DNA from: Rhizobium sp. CF122
GTDB taxonomy: Bacteria > Pseudomonadota > Alphaproteobacteria > Rhizobiales > Rhizobiaceae
Direction of reading: 5' to 3'
Length of the DNA: 64,000 bases
NCBI RefSeq assembly: GCF_000282035.1
Contig: NZ_AKKA01000082.1
Span: forward strand, 1 to 64,000
Below are positions 26,017 to 34,436 of the stretch, in pieces. The notes beneath the pieces were generated by a model. The model was given only the letters and a program-made list of their open reading frames with translations, was not told where the DNA came from and searched no databases. The stretch's first letter is position 1, and each line of letters begins with the position of its first letter. The position numbers and the translations under genes are program-made.

Positions 26017-26868
26017 TCACCGGCCGGCCATCGCCTCGCGTATCATTGCGTTGTACCCCTCGGGATCCTGCAGCATGGCGAAGTGGCTCGCGTCTTTGAG
26101 GACGACCAGATTCGACCCTGGAATCTGTTTGGCCATCATCTCGGTGTGGTCAAGCTTGACAGCCTCGTCATGATCCCCAATCGCCAGAGTGACGGGTACT
26201 TTGATCTTGCCGAGGTCATCGGCAGTCCACGACGGCTGGCTCGCCCACATCGCCGAGATCTGGGTGACGAAAGCATCGTAATCGTTCGGCGTCGGCGAGA
26301 GCTTCTTGTAAGCCTCGCCGGCCGTATTGATGTAGTCGCTGAAGGTCTTATTGGTCATAACGTCGGGCTTCACGCCATCGGTCGTCACGTTCGCAGCCTG
26401 CGCAATCACGCGCGTCAACTTCTCCGGATTCTTCATCGCCATATCGATCCCGATGATGCCGCCATCCGACCATCCGACCAGTGTCACCTTGTCGAGCTTC
26501 AGGTATTCGAGCAAAGCGACATAATCTGAGGTCATCAGATCATAGCCGAACGGCTGCCCGTTGCGCGTCGAACGACCGTGTCCGCGACTGTCGGCCACGA
26601 TCACGCGATGATCCTTCGCAAACTCAGCCACCTGATAGCCCCAGACATCGGCGCTACCGAGCCCGCCGTGAATGAACAGGATCGGATCACCCTCGCCGTA
26701 TTCGGCATAATACATCTTGATGTCGTTGGCGGGGGCCATGCCACTCGTCTTTGCAGTGGGCATTGCCGGAAAGGCTGGCAACGTCGCCCAGCGCTCCGCA
26801 GCGTAAGCGTTGGCGGCCATCAAAACCGCTGCGAAGAACATCAGGATGCCGGCTGCAAGTCTGCGCAT
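26017..26868 (-). CDS. Secreted alpha/beta hydrolase
   Basis: A 283-residue alpha/beta hydrolase with an N-terminal signal peptide (MRRLAAGILMFFAAVLMAA then AYAAE), so it is exported. The oxyanion segment is FIHGGLG (65-71), the nucleophile Ser134 in VGWSDGG, the acid is Asp232 or Asp234 in GDHDEA, and the base His262 in DASHFAM. The fold resembles esterases and haloperoxidase-like hydrolases; the substrate is unknown. It lies between truB and rpsO, which are adjacent in many proteobacteria, and its leader has an inverted repeat touching the ribosome binding site. Confidence 0.85.
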   Translation of the reverse strand: MRRLAAGILMFFAAVLMAANAYAAERWATLPAFPAMPTAKTSGMAPANDIKMYYAEYGEGDPILFIHGGLGSADVWGYQVAEFAKDHRVIVADSRGHGRSTRNGQPFGYDLMTSDYVALLEYLKLDKVTLVGWSDGGIIGIDMAMKNPEKLTRVIAQAANVTTDGVKPDVMTNKTFSDYINTAGEAYKKLSPTPNDYDAFVTQISAMWASQPSWTADDLGKIKVPVTLAIGDHDEAVKLDHTEMMAKQIPGSNLVVLKDASHFAMLQDPEGYNAMIREAMAGR

Positions 26869-26877
26869 GACTGTCTC

Positions 26878-26909
26878 CCTGATCTGAAGGACCCTTGGCC
26901 CAGATCAGG
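26878..26909 (-). promoter_or_regulatory. Inverted repeat touching the ribosome binding site of the hydrolase gene
   Basis: CCTGATCTG (26878-26886) and CAGATCAGG (26901-26909) form a perfect 9-bp inverted repeat 14 nt apart. On the transcript the 3' arm ends in the first G residues of the GGGAG ribosome binding site, so pairing could restrict translation. It may equally be a repressor operator. Confidence 0.35.
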
Positions 26910-26996
26910 GAAACATATCCCAATGGCGAAAGTTGACAATTGCTATCTGTGGTTTGGTCGGCCTGCAGCGGGCCAAAACCGGAGGTTTATAAAACC

Positions 26997-27929
26997 TCAG
27001 CCGAAGACGCGCTTCGGACGGAACTCGCCCTGGCCGATCTCGCCGATCGCGATCAGCTTGCCACGGGACGTGGCGTAGGCTTCGCTTTCGGCAACCGGCG
27101 CGTCGCGACCACGCACGAGGATCGGATTACCCATCTTCAACCGATGCGCTTGGTCGTCATTGACAACAAGATGCGGCAGCGAGGAAAGCGCTTCGCTGGT
27201 ATCGATCAGCAGAGCATCCAGGGCAGCAAGCCGCTCATCCGTGTCTTCGATCGCCTCAAGCGCGACGAGATCGGCGAGCGGTACCATGGTCTCTTCGGCA
27301 AAGGGCGCAACGAAGCTGCGGCGCAGACCTGATATATGACCATAACAGCCGAGTTCACGACCAAAATCGCGCGCCAGCGCGCGTACATAGGTACCCTTGC
27401 CGCATTCGACTTCGAAATGCGCGGTATTGGCATCCTGGCAGGACAACAGCGTCAGACGGAAAACCTCGACCTCGCGCGAGGGGATCTCCACGGCTTCACC
27501 ATCGCGCGCCAGATCGTAGGCACGCTCGCCGGCAATCTTGATGGCAGAAAACTGCGGCGGAACCTGGCTGATGACGCCGGTATACTTGGGCAGGAGGTCG
27601 CGGATCTGCTGTTCGCTCGGGCGCTTGTCGGAACTCTCCGTCACATCGCCCTCGAGATCGTCGGTTGCGCGCTCCTCGCCCCAGGTCACGGTGAACTCAT
27701 AGATCTTGCGACCGTCCATCACGTAGGGAACAGTCTTCGTCGCATCGCCAAGGGCGATCGGCAGCATGCCCGAGGCCAGCGGATCGAGCGTACCGGCGTG
27801 ACCGCACTTCTGCGCCTTGAACAGCCACTTGATCTTGGAAACGGCTTCAGTTGAGCCGAAATCGACCGGCTTATCAAGGATCAGCCAACCCGAGACCGGG
27901 CGGCCTTTCGGTTTACGTGGTTTGGACAT
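26997..27929 (-). CDS. truB: tRNA pseudouridine(55) synthase
   Basis: A 310-residue TruB protein. The catalytic aspartate is Asp49 in GHAGTLDPLASG; the downstream KIYEFTVTWG and VPPQFSAIKI segments and the GTYVRALARDFG motif belong to the TruB core, and a short PUA-like tail closes it. It makes pseudouridine at position 55 of all tRNAs. It follows rbfA after 12 bp, in the rimP-nusA-infB-rbfA-truB order found across bacteria. A short hairpin (26982-26998) overlaps its stop codon and may end transcription weakly. Confidence 0.97.
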   Translation of the reverse strand: MSKPRKPKGRPVSGWLILDKPVDFGSTEAVSKIKWLFKAQKCGHAGTLDPLASGMLPIALGDATKTVPYVMDGRKIYEFTVTWGEERATDDLEGDVTESSDKRPSEQQIRDLLPKYTGVISQVPPQFSAIKIAGERAYDLARDGEAVEIPSREVEVFRLTLLSCQDANTAHFEVECGKGTYVRALARDFGRELGCYGHISGLRRSFVAPFAEETMVPLADLVALEAIEDTDERLAALDALLIDTSEALSSLPHLVVNDDQAHRLKMGNPILVRGRDAPVAESEAYATSRGKLIAIGEIGQGEFRPKRVFG

Positions 27930-27941
27930 CAGTCTCTTCTA

Positions 27942-28349
27942 CTATTCGTCTTCAGTATCGTGATCGAGGTCGCGGCTCACCTCTGGCGAGCGCAACAATT
28001 CGTCGATCTTCTTATAATTGTCGAAGCTCGTATCGTCACGGAAGCGAACTTCCGGCATGTATTTCATCTGCCGCAGCTGCGGGCCGAGCCGGCCGCGGAT
28101 GAACTTCGCATTGCGGTTCAGCGCACCAATTACCGCATCATGATCCGTCACGCCGAGCGGCGTCACATAGGCCGTCGCGATCTTCAGGTCGGGCGACATG
28201 CGGACTTCCGAGATTGAAATGACGGTCTTCTCGATCACGTCATCGCGCACTTCGCCGCGCTGCAGAACCTGCGTGATAGCGGCGCGAACCTGCTCGCCGA
28301 CGCGCAGCATGCGCTGCGAAGGTGCGGAGGTTGTTGGTCTTGTTGCCAT
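27942..28349 (-). CDS. rbfA: 30S ribosome-binding factor A
   Basis: A 135-residue protein with a KH-like fold: QRMLRVGEQVRAAITQVLQRG, then ISEVRMSPDLKIATAYVTPLG and the RFRDDTSFD segment typical of RbfA. It helps mature the 5' end of 16S rRNA and is needed for growth in the cold. The second ATG (MATRPT) was preferred; the first lies 5 codons upstream without a binding site. It sits between infB and truB. Confidence 0.95.
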   Translation of the reverse strand: MATRPTTSAPSQRMLRVGEQVRAAITQVLQRGEVRDDVIEKTVISISEVRMSPDLKIATAYVTPLGVTDHDAVIGALNRNAKFIRGRLGPQLRQMKYMPEVRFRDDTSFDNYKKIDELLRSPEVSRDLDHDTEDE

Positions 28350-28424
28350 TTTTCTTTGCCTCAAAAGGTTCGGGCGCCGGCCTCACATGATCCGGCGCCC
28401 GTCCAAATTTCCAATATCACACGA

Positions 28425-31148
28425 TCAGAGCGTACGGGTGATGTGCTCGACGCGGAAGCACTCGATCGTGTCACCGGCGCGGATGTCTTCGTAGTTCTCG
28501 AAAGCCATACCGCATTCCTGGCCGGAATGCACTTCCGAGACTTCGTCCTTGAAGCGCTTGAGCGTCTTGAGCTTGCCTTCGTGGATGACGACGTTGTCGC
28601 GGATGAGGCGGACGCCGACGCCACGCTCGACCTTGCCTTCGGTAACGCGGCAACCCGCGACCTTGCCGACCTTCGTGATGTTGAACACCTCGAGGATCTC
28701 GGCATTGCCGAGGAAGGTTTCGCGGCGCTCCGGCGAAAGCAGACCCGACATCGCCGCCTTCACGTCATCAACGAGGTCGTAGATGATGTTGTAGTAGCGG
28801 ATTTCGATGCCCTGGCGCTCTGCCAGCGTGCGAGCCTGCACGTTTGCGCGGACGTTGAAGCCGATGATCGCGGCGCCTGATGCCTCGGCAAGCGAGATAT
28901 CCGATTCCGTGACCCCGCCGACGGCGGAGTGAACGATGCGGGCGCGAACTTCGTCCGTGCCCAGCTTTTCGAGAGCACCGGCGATCGCTTCGATCGAACC
29001 CTGCACGTCGCCCTTGATGACCAGCGGGAACTCCTTGACGCCGGCGGACTGCAGCTGCGTCATCATCTGTTCCAGCGAGCCACGCTGGCCCGAATGGCGG
29101 GCCGCGGCCTTGTCGCGGGCGAGACGTTGGCGGTATTCCGAGATCTCGCGGGCGCGGCCTTCGTTTTCGACGACGGCGAACTTGTCACCGGCCTGCGGCG
29201 TACCGGAAAGGCCGAGCACCTCGACCGGCATGGCCGGCGGGGCTTCCTTGACGTGTTCGCCCTTGTCGGTGACGAGCGCGCGAACACGGCCCCAGACATC
29301 GCCAGCGACGATGATCTGGCCCGGCCTCAACGTACCGTTCTGGACAAGAACCGTGGCGACCGAACCGCGGCCGCGGTCGAGCTGGGCTTCGATGACCGTA
29401 CCTTCCGCCGTGCGGTTCGGATTGGCCTTGAGATCGAGGATTTCGGACTGCAGCAGGATGGCTTCCAGCAGCTTGTCGAGGTTCAAGCCCGTCTTGGCCG
29501 AAACTTCGACATCGAGAACTTCACCGCCCATCGATTCCACGAAGACTTCGTGCTGTAGGAGCTGCGTACGCACCTTCTGCGGATCGGCGCTCGGCTTGTC
29601 GACCTTGTTGATCGCCACGATGATCGGAACACCGGCCGCCTTGGCGTGGTTGATCGATTCAATCGTCTGCGGCATGACACTGTCGTCAGCTGCAACGACC
29701 AGGATCGCAATGTCGGTCGCCTGCGCACCGCGGGCACGCATTGCCGTGAAGGCGGCGTGGCCGGGGGTGTCGATGAAGGTAATCTTCTGACCGTTCTGTT
29801 CGACCTGATAGGCGCCGATATGCTGCGTGATACCACCGGCTTCGCCGGCAACCACGTTGGCATGACGGATAGCGTCGAGCAGCGAGGTCTTGCCGTGGTC
29901 GACGTGGCCCATGATGGTGACGACCGGCGGACGCGAAACGCGATCGCCTTCCTGGTCGGCAACATTGAAGATGCCGAGTTCGACGTCGGATTCGGAGACG
30001 CGCTTGACGGTGTGGCCGAATTCGCCGGCAATGAGTTCAGCAAGGTCGGCGTCGATGACGTCGCCCGGCTTCATCATCTGGCCTTCCTTCATCAGGTACT
30101 TGATGACGTCGACGGCACGTTCGGACATGCGCTGCGACAGTTCCTGAATGGTGATGGTCTCCGGCAGGATGACTTCGCGAACAACCTTTTCGCGGGTTTC
30201 CTGCATCTGGCTGCGGCGGAATTTTTCCTGGCGGCGGCGCATGGCCGAGAGCGAACGGCCGCGTGCGCTGCCGTCATCGTCAACACCCGCGGTGCTGATC
30301 GTCAGCTTGCCGCGACGACGCTCCTCGTCGGTCTTCGGACGGGTCGTTACGGGCTTGGCCGGTTCGGGACGAACGACGCGGCCACGAGCCGGTGCACCAC
30401 GTGGTGCACCGCGGTCATCATCTTCGCTTTCGCGACGACCACGAGCGGCGGCCGGTGCAGGGGCGCCGGCCGGAGAAGGCCTTGCCGGAGCCGCGGCTGG
30501 CGCAGCATCAGGCCGGCGCGCGACCGGGACCGATGGCTGAACGCGCGGCGTTTCCGTACGTGCTTCGACCGCAGCCGGAGCAGGAGCAGGAGCAATAGCA
30601 GCTTCGGCAGCGCGCAGGGCCTCTTCGGCAGCGCGGCGCTTGGCCTCTTCCGCTTCCGCGGCCTGGCGTGCAGCATCTTCGGCGGCGCGACGTTTTTCTT
30701 CCTCGGCGCGGCGGACCGCATCCTCGGCATCGCGAACCTGCGCCATGGCAAGTGCGCGACGGCGTGCATCCATTTCTTCCGGCGAAAGATGATTCAATAC
30801 CACCGGACGCGGACGATCCTGCTGGCGCGGCGGCTGCGAAGACGGCTGCTGCGGACGTGACTGCTGGCCACCCGACGGATGAATACGCGGCTGCGGCGCC
30901 TGCGGTGCGCGCGGCTGGTGCGTGCTCGGAGCAGCTTCGGTGCGAGCCGGGGCGGAGCCTACGGGCGTGATCGGGCGTTCGTCTTCCGGACGCATCGGAC
31001 GCCGCTTGCGGGTCTCGACAACGACCGCCTTGGTGCGACCGCGGCCCATGTCCTGGCGCACGGTGCCCTGGCTCATTCCCGACGGCTTCAGGGTCAGAGT
31101 TTTCTTGCCCGGTCCGTTCAGTGTCTTGTCGTCATTGCTATCGGTCAT
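28425..31148 (-). CDS. infB: Translation initiation factor IF-2
   Basis: A 907-residue GTPase. Residues about 1-320 are a disordered, basic and Ala/Pro/Arg-rich region with repeated AEEEKRRAAEDAARQ coiled-coil stretches. Then comes the IF2_N segment (about 325-385), the G domain from about residue 405 (VTIMGHVDHGKTS, DTPGHAAF, NKVDKP), and domains II to IV ending in RVEHITRTL. IF-2 brings initiator fMet-tRNA to the 30S subunit and joins subunits. The N-terminal region is long, as usual in rhizobia. A stem (28371-28401) separates it from rbfA without a clear U-run. Confidence 0.98.
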   Translation of the reverse strand: MTDSNDDKTLNGPGKKTLTLKPSGMSQGTVRQDMGRGRTKAVVVETRKRRPMRPEDERPITPVGSAPARTEAAPSTHQPRAPQAPQPRIHPSGGQQSRPQQPSSQPPRQQDRPRPVVLNHLSPEEMDARRRALAMAQVRDAEDAVRRAEEEKRRAAEDAARQAAEAEEAKRRAAEEALRAAEAAIAPAPAPAAVEARTETPRVQPSVPVARRPDAAPAAAPARPSPAGAPAPAAARGRRESEDDDRGAPRGAPARGRVVRPEPAKPVTTRPKTDEERRRGKLTISTAGVDDDGSARGRSLSAMRRRQEKFRRSQMQETREKVVREVILPETITIQELSQRMSERAVDVIKYLMKEGQMMKPGDVIDADLAELIAGEFGHTVKRVSESDVELGIFNVADQEGDRVSRPPVVTIMGHVDHGKTSLLDAIRHANVVAGEAGGITQHIGAYQVEQNGQKITFIDTPGHAAFTAMRARGAQATDIAILVVAADDSVMPQTIESINHAKAAGVPIIVAINKVDKPSADPQKVRTQLLQHEVFVESMGGEVLDVEVSAKTGLNLDKLLEAILLQSEILDLKANPNRTAEGTVIEAQLDRGRGSVATVLVQNGTLRPGQIIVAGDVWGRVRALVTDKGEHVKEAPPAMPVEVLGLSGTPQAGDKFAVVENEGRAREISEYRQRLARDKAAARHSGQRGSLEQMMTQLQSAGVKEFPLVIKGDVQGSIEAIAGALEKLGTDEVRARIVHSAVGGVTESDISLAEASGAAIIGFNVRANVQARTLAERQGIEIRYYNIIYDLVDDVKAAMSGLLSPERRETFLGNAEILEVFNITKVGKVAGCRVTEGKVERGVGVRLIRDNVVIHEGKLKTLKRFKDEVSEVHSGQECGMAFENYEDIRAGDTIECFRVEHITRTL

Positions 31149-31250
31149 TCGTTCCCGTTCCTTCGGACAGGGAGCGATGACGTCATCAGACCCTGTCGTT
31201 CAAATACTGTCGATCAATGATGTAGCAGCCGGCCGATGCCGGTGACCGTA

Positions 31251-31940
31251 TCATTGTTTTTGCCGGCCAGCGCCGCCCGGTGCCCGGGACTGACCGCCAC
31301 TACGGTACTGTTCGAGCATCTTTGCGCGCTTCACTACACCCTCACCCGCCTGCCCTGCAAGCACTGCAGCATGGATAAAAGTGTTCTGGCCCATCACCCC
31401 TTCCATTTCGTCCTCCGAGAAGAGACGGAAGGAAGGTATTTCTTCCTCGGTTTCCATTCCGAGATGCCAAGCCTTGCGAGCCTGGTCTATTTTTCTCACG
31501 CCATCCTCGGCGGCATTCGTTGCGTGGAACACGGCGATCGCGGCTCCACTCCTGACTGCGGCATCCACTTTCGCGGAGCCTGTGACGAACTGGCCCGCCT
31601 TGCGAGCCATGTTCATCATCTGCATCAATTGCTGCCCGAGCAGCGTCTCGACGGTTTCGCCGAGATCGGCTGCCGCCTTCACATCCGCCTTTAAAGCGCG
31701 GGCGAAGAGCTTCTTCGCCACCGCCTTGTCGACCAGCGAACGGTCGACTTTGACCCAACAGCCGCGTCCCGGAAGCTGGCGCTTCAGGTCGGCGACGACA
31801 GTCCCATCGGGAGCTGCGACGAAGCGGATCAGCTCATCCGGCGATCCGCTTTCGCGCGTCACGATGCACATGCGACCATTCACGTCATATCCTGCAAGAT
31901 CGTCGTCCTCAGGAGAAACGGTCGGCTCACGCGCGGACAT
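31251..31940 (-). CDS. YlxR (DUF448) and L7Ae-like fusion, RNA-binding protein
   Basis: A 229-residue protein. Residues about 20-95 are the YlxR/DUF448 domain (GRMCIVTRESG, PGRGCWVKVDRSLVDKAVAKKLFARALK), and residues about 98-190 are an L7Ae/L30e-like RNA-binding domain (MMNMARKAGQFVTGSAKVDAAVRSGA). The tail is basic and low in complexity. The two domains are separate genes (ylxR and ylxQ) in Bacillus; the fused form is normal for alphaproteobacteria. Its start overlaps the nusA stop by one base (TAATG), which indicates coupled translation, and infB follows after about 100 bp. Confidence 0.9.
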   Translation of the reverse strand: MSAREPTVSPEDDDLAGYDVNGRMCIVTRESGSPDELIRFVAAPDGTVVADLKRQLPGRGCWVKVDRSLVDKAVAKKLFARALKADVKAAADLGETVETLLGQQLMQMMNMARKAGQFVTGSAKVDAAVRSGAAIAVFHATNAAEDGVRKIDQARKAWHLGMETEEEIPSFRLFSEDEMEGVMGQNTFIHAAVLAGQAGEGVVKRAKMLEQYRSGGQSRAPGGAGRQKQ

Positions 31941-33544
31941 TATACTTCCTGCTCGGCCTCGGGAGCTTCTTCAGCTTCCGCGTCCTTGGCGAGGTCTTCT
32001 TCGGTGATCCAGCCTGCCGCAAGGCGAGCCTGAACGACCATCTGTTCGGCCTCGACGCGCGAAACGTCGAATTTGGAGAACAGGCCTTCGAACTTCTTGG
32101 TCTCACCGTTCTTGCGTTCGCTCCAGCCGACGAGATCATCAGCGGCGCAGCCGGCAAAGTCCTCGATCGTCTTGATGCCGTCTTCGCCGAGCGCGACCAT
32201 CATCTGGGCGGTCATGCCGTCGATCTGGCGCAGCTCGTCGGAAACGCCGAGCGCCTTGCGCTTTTCGTCCATTTCGGCTTCCAGGCGCTCGAGGTATTCG
32301 CGGGCGCGCGTCTGGATTTCCTGTGCCGTGTCTTCGTCGAAACCGTCGATCGAAGCAATTTCGTCAAGGTCGACGTAGGCAAGCTCTTCGACGGCCGCAA
32401 AGCCTTCCGACGCCAGAACCTGGCCGACCATTTCGTCAACGTCGAGCGAATCCATGAACAGGTTGGTGCGCTCGTTGAATTCCTTCTGACGGCGCTCGGA
32501 CTCTTCGGCTTCCGTCATGATGTCGATGTCCCAGCCGGTCAACTGCGAGGCCAGGCGAACGTTCTGGCCGCGGCGGCCGATGGCCAGCGACAGCTGTTCG
32601 TCCGGAACCACGACTTCGATGCGCTCTGCATCTTCGTCGAGAACGACCTTGGCGACTTCGGCCGGCTGCAGGGCATTGACGACGAAGGTTGCCGGATCCT
32701 GCGACCACGGAATAATGTCGATCTTTTCGCCCTGAAGCTCGCCAACGACGGCCTGAACGCGCGAGCCGCGCATACCGACGCAGGCGCCAACCGGATCGAT
32801 CGACGAGTCGTTGGAGATCACGGCGATCTTGGCGCGCGAACCCGGATCGCGGGCGACCGATTTCACCTGGATGATGCCATCGTAGATTTCCGGCACTTCC
32901 ATGGTGAAGAGCTTGACCATGAACTGCGGATGCGTGCGCGACAGGAAGATCTGCGGGCCGCGCTGCTCTCTGCGAACATCATATACGTACGCACGGACGC
33001 GATCGCCATAGCGGACGTTTTCGCGCGGGATCATTTCGTCGCGGCGGATGATGCCTTCGCCACGGCCGAGGTCGACGATGACGTTGCCGTACTCGACGCG
33101 CTTGACTGTGCCGTTGACGATCTCGCCGACGCGATCCTTGAATTCGTCGAACTGGCGATCACGCTCGGCTTCGCGAACCTTCTGGACGATCACCTGCTTG
33201 GCGGACTGGGCAGCGATCCGGCCGAAATCCATCGGCGGCAGCGGATCGGCAATGAAATCGCCAAGGGCAGCATCCGGGTTGCGGTCGCGGGCCAGCTCGA
33301 GCGGGATCTGGGTCGAATAGTCCTCGGCCTTGTCGACAACTTCCAGCAGACGCTGAAGGCGGATTTCACCGGTCTTCGGGTTGATGTCGGCGCGGATGTT
33401 GGACTCGGTGCCGTAGCGGGAGCGCGCTGCCTTCTGGATCGCGTCTGCCATTGCGGCAAGCACGATCTCGCGGTCGATGACCTTTTCGCGCGCCACTGCA
33501 TCTGCGATCTGCAGGAGTTCGAGCCGGTTCGCACTGACTGCCAT
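31940..33544 (-). CDS. nusA: Transcription termination/antitermination factor NusA
   Basis: A 534-residue protein with the standard order: an N-terminal RNA polymerase-binding domain (1-130), S1 (about 135-200, VGEIVNGTVKRVEYGNVIVDLG), two KH domains (about 230-345, including CVGMRGSRVQAVV and AIGRRGQNVRLAS) and two C-terminal helix-hairpin-helix acidic repeats. NusA binds RNA polymerase and modulates pausing, intrinsic termination and rRNA antitermination. It lies between rimP and ylxR. NusA could act on the terminator-like hairpin that precedes rimP and so feed back on its own operon (inference). Confidence 0.98.
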   Translation of the reverse strand: MAVSANRLELLQIADAVAREKVIDREIVLAAMADAIQKAARSRYGTESNIRADINPKTGEIRLQRLLEVVDKAEDYSTQIPLELARDRNPDAALGDFIADPLPPMDFGRIAAQSAKQVIVQKVREAERDRQFDEFKDRVGEIVNGTVKRVEYGNVIVDLGRGEGIIRRDEMIPRENVRYGDRVRAYVYDVRREQRGPQIFLSRTHPQFMVKLFTMEVPEIYDGIIQVKSVARDPGSRAKIAVISNDSSIDPVGACVGMRGSRVQAVVGELQGEKIDIIPWSQDPATFVVNALQPAEVAKVVLDEDAERIEVVVPDEQLSLAIGRRGQNVRLASQLTGWDIDIMTEAEESERRQKEFNERTNLFMDSLDVDEMVGQVLASEGFAAVEELAYVDLDEIASIDGFDEDTAQEIQTRAREYLERLEAEMDEKRKALGVSDELRQIDGMTAQMMVALGEDGIKTIEDFAGCAADDLVGWSERKNGETKKFEGLFSKFDVSRVEAEQMVVQARLAAGWITEEDLAKDAEAEEAPEAEQEV

Positions 33545-33604
33545 GTCTTTTCTCTCCGTCTAGGCGTCCCGGGTTCCCGTCCCTGGAGCCACAAGTTGAT
33601 CGGT

Positions 33605-34210
33605 TTATTCTTCGTCTTCCGCTTCGTTCTGGTTCGCGGCCTCTGCCTTCGCCAGCTTGTCGGCGCGCAGTGAATCACGGATCAGATCGTCGGTCAGAAT
33701 GAGCTTCGCATCGCTGAGCGCGGTGAAGGGGATAACAACCTTCTGCTCTTCGCCATAGGCAACCTGGTCACGCTCGAGCGTGAAACTATCCGCATCGCTC
33801 TCCACGATCTTGCCGCGGAAGCGCTTGCGGTTGCCGATCATGATCGACGTTTCGCACTTCAAAAGGTGTCCCTGCCAGCGGGTGAAATCCGATTTCCGCA
33901 CCAGCGGACGATCGATACCCGGCGAAGACACCTCGAGATGATACTCCCGATCGATCGGATCTTCCACATCCAGCACCGGAGAAATGGCCATCGAGACCGC
34001 CTCGCAGTCCTCCACAGTCATCGTTCCGTCGTTGCGCTCGGCCATGATCTGTAGGGTGGCGCCGTTCTGGTTGAGCATCCGCACGCGGGTCAGGCGAAAC
34101 CCGATATCCACCAATACGGGCTCTATAATGTCGGCAAGACGCTGGTCGAGACCGGTCTCGGTGATCAACCGCGGCTCAAATTCATTGTCTGCTTTCGTCG
34201 GATCCGACAA
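33605..34210 (-). CDS. rimP: Ribosome maturation factor RimP
   Basis: A 201-residue protein with the N-terminal RimP domain (ETGLDQRLADIIEPVLVDIGFRLTRV) and a C-terminal Sm-like barrel, and an acidic tail ending EAEDEE. The EVSSPGIDRPL motif is diagnostic. It aids 30S maturation. The TTG start was chosen because GAGGAG lies 8 nt upstream and the protein then begins LSDPTKADNE as in relatives; an ATG 24 nt upstream has no binding site. It is first in the nusA-infB operon, behind a promoter and a terminator-like hairpin. Confidence 0.93.
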   Translation of the reverse strand: MSDPTKADNEFEPRLITETGLDQRLADIIEPVLVDIGFRLTRVRMLNQNGATLQIMAERNDGTMTVEDCEAVSMAISPVLDVEDPIDREYHLEVSSPGIDRPLVRKSDFTRWQGHLLKCETSIMIGNRKRFRGKIVESDADSFTLERDQVAYGEEQKVVIPFTALSDAKLILTDDLIRDSLRADKLAKAEAANQNEAEDEE

Positions 34211-34256
34211 GCGATGCGCTCCTCGCAATTTCATGCATTGTGGATGATCGCAGTAA

Positions 34257-34289
34257 TAAAAAAGAGCGGGTCCTTGCGGCCCACTCTTC
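34257..34289 (-). terminator. Terminator-like hairpin in the rimP-nusA leader (possible attenuator)
   Basis: On the minus strand AGAGTGGG pairs with CCCGCTCT (with one G-U pair) and CC with GG around a GCAA tetraloop, followed by six T. It is a good intrinsic terminator by shape. It lies about 20 nt after the expected transcription start and about 47 nt before the rimP TTG. No gene on the minus strand ends upstream of it, since the next gene is divergent. Confidence 0.7.
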
Positions 34290-34314
34290 ATCAAAACGAT
34301 CAAGATTTGAGAGC

Positions 34315-34343
34315 CATATAGGCCGATTTTTCCAGAATTGCAA
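34315..34343 (-). promoter_or_regulatory. Candidate promoter of the rimP-nusA-infB operon
   Basis: On the minus strand TTGCAA (34343-34338) and TATATG (34320-34315) are spaced by 17 bp. The predicted start is near 34308, upstream of the terminator-like hairpin. Match by eye, untested. Confidence 0.5.
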
Positions 34344-34436
34344 GCTCCGTCGCCAACCTTCCGGATGCGCCCCGGCGCTAGCCAGAGGCATCTTTCGCCA
34401 TATATTGGCTTTGAGGGACCGGCATCGGGAGGGATC

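Noticed and set aside
26982..26998. Intrinsic terminator at the truB stop codon
   Set aside because: The 7-bp stem is short and only four U follow after an interruption, so it is too weak for a separate call.
28371..28401. Intrinsic terminator between infB and rbfA
   Set aside because: The 10-bp stem is good, but no U-run follows and the genes form a conserved operon.
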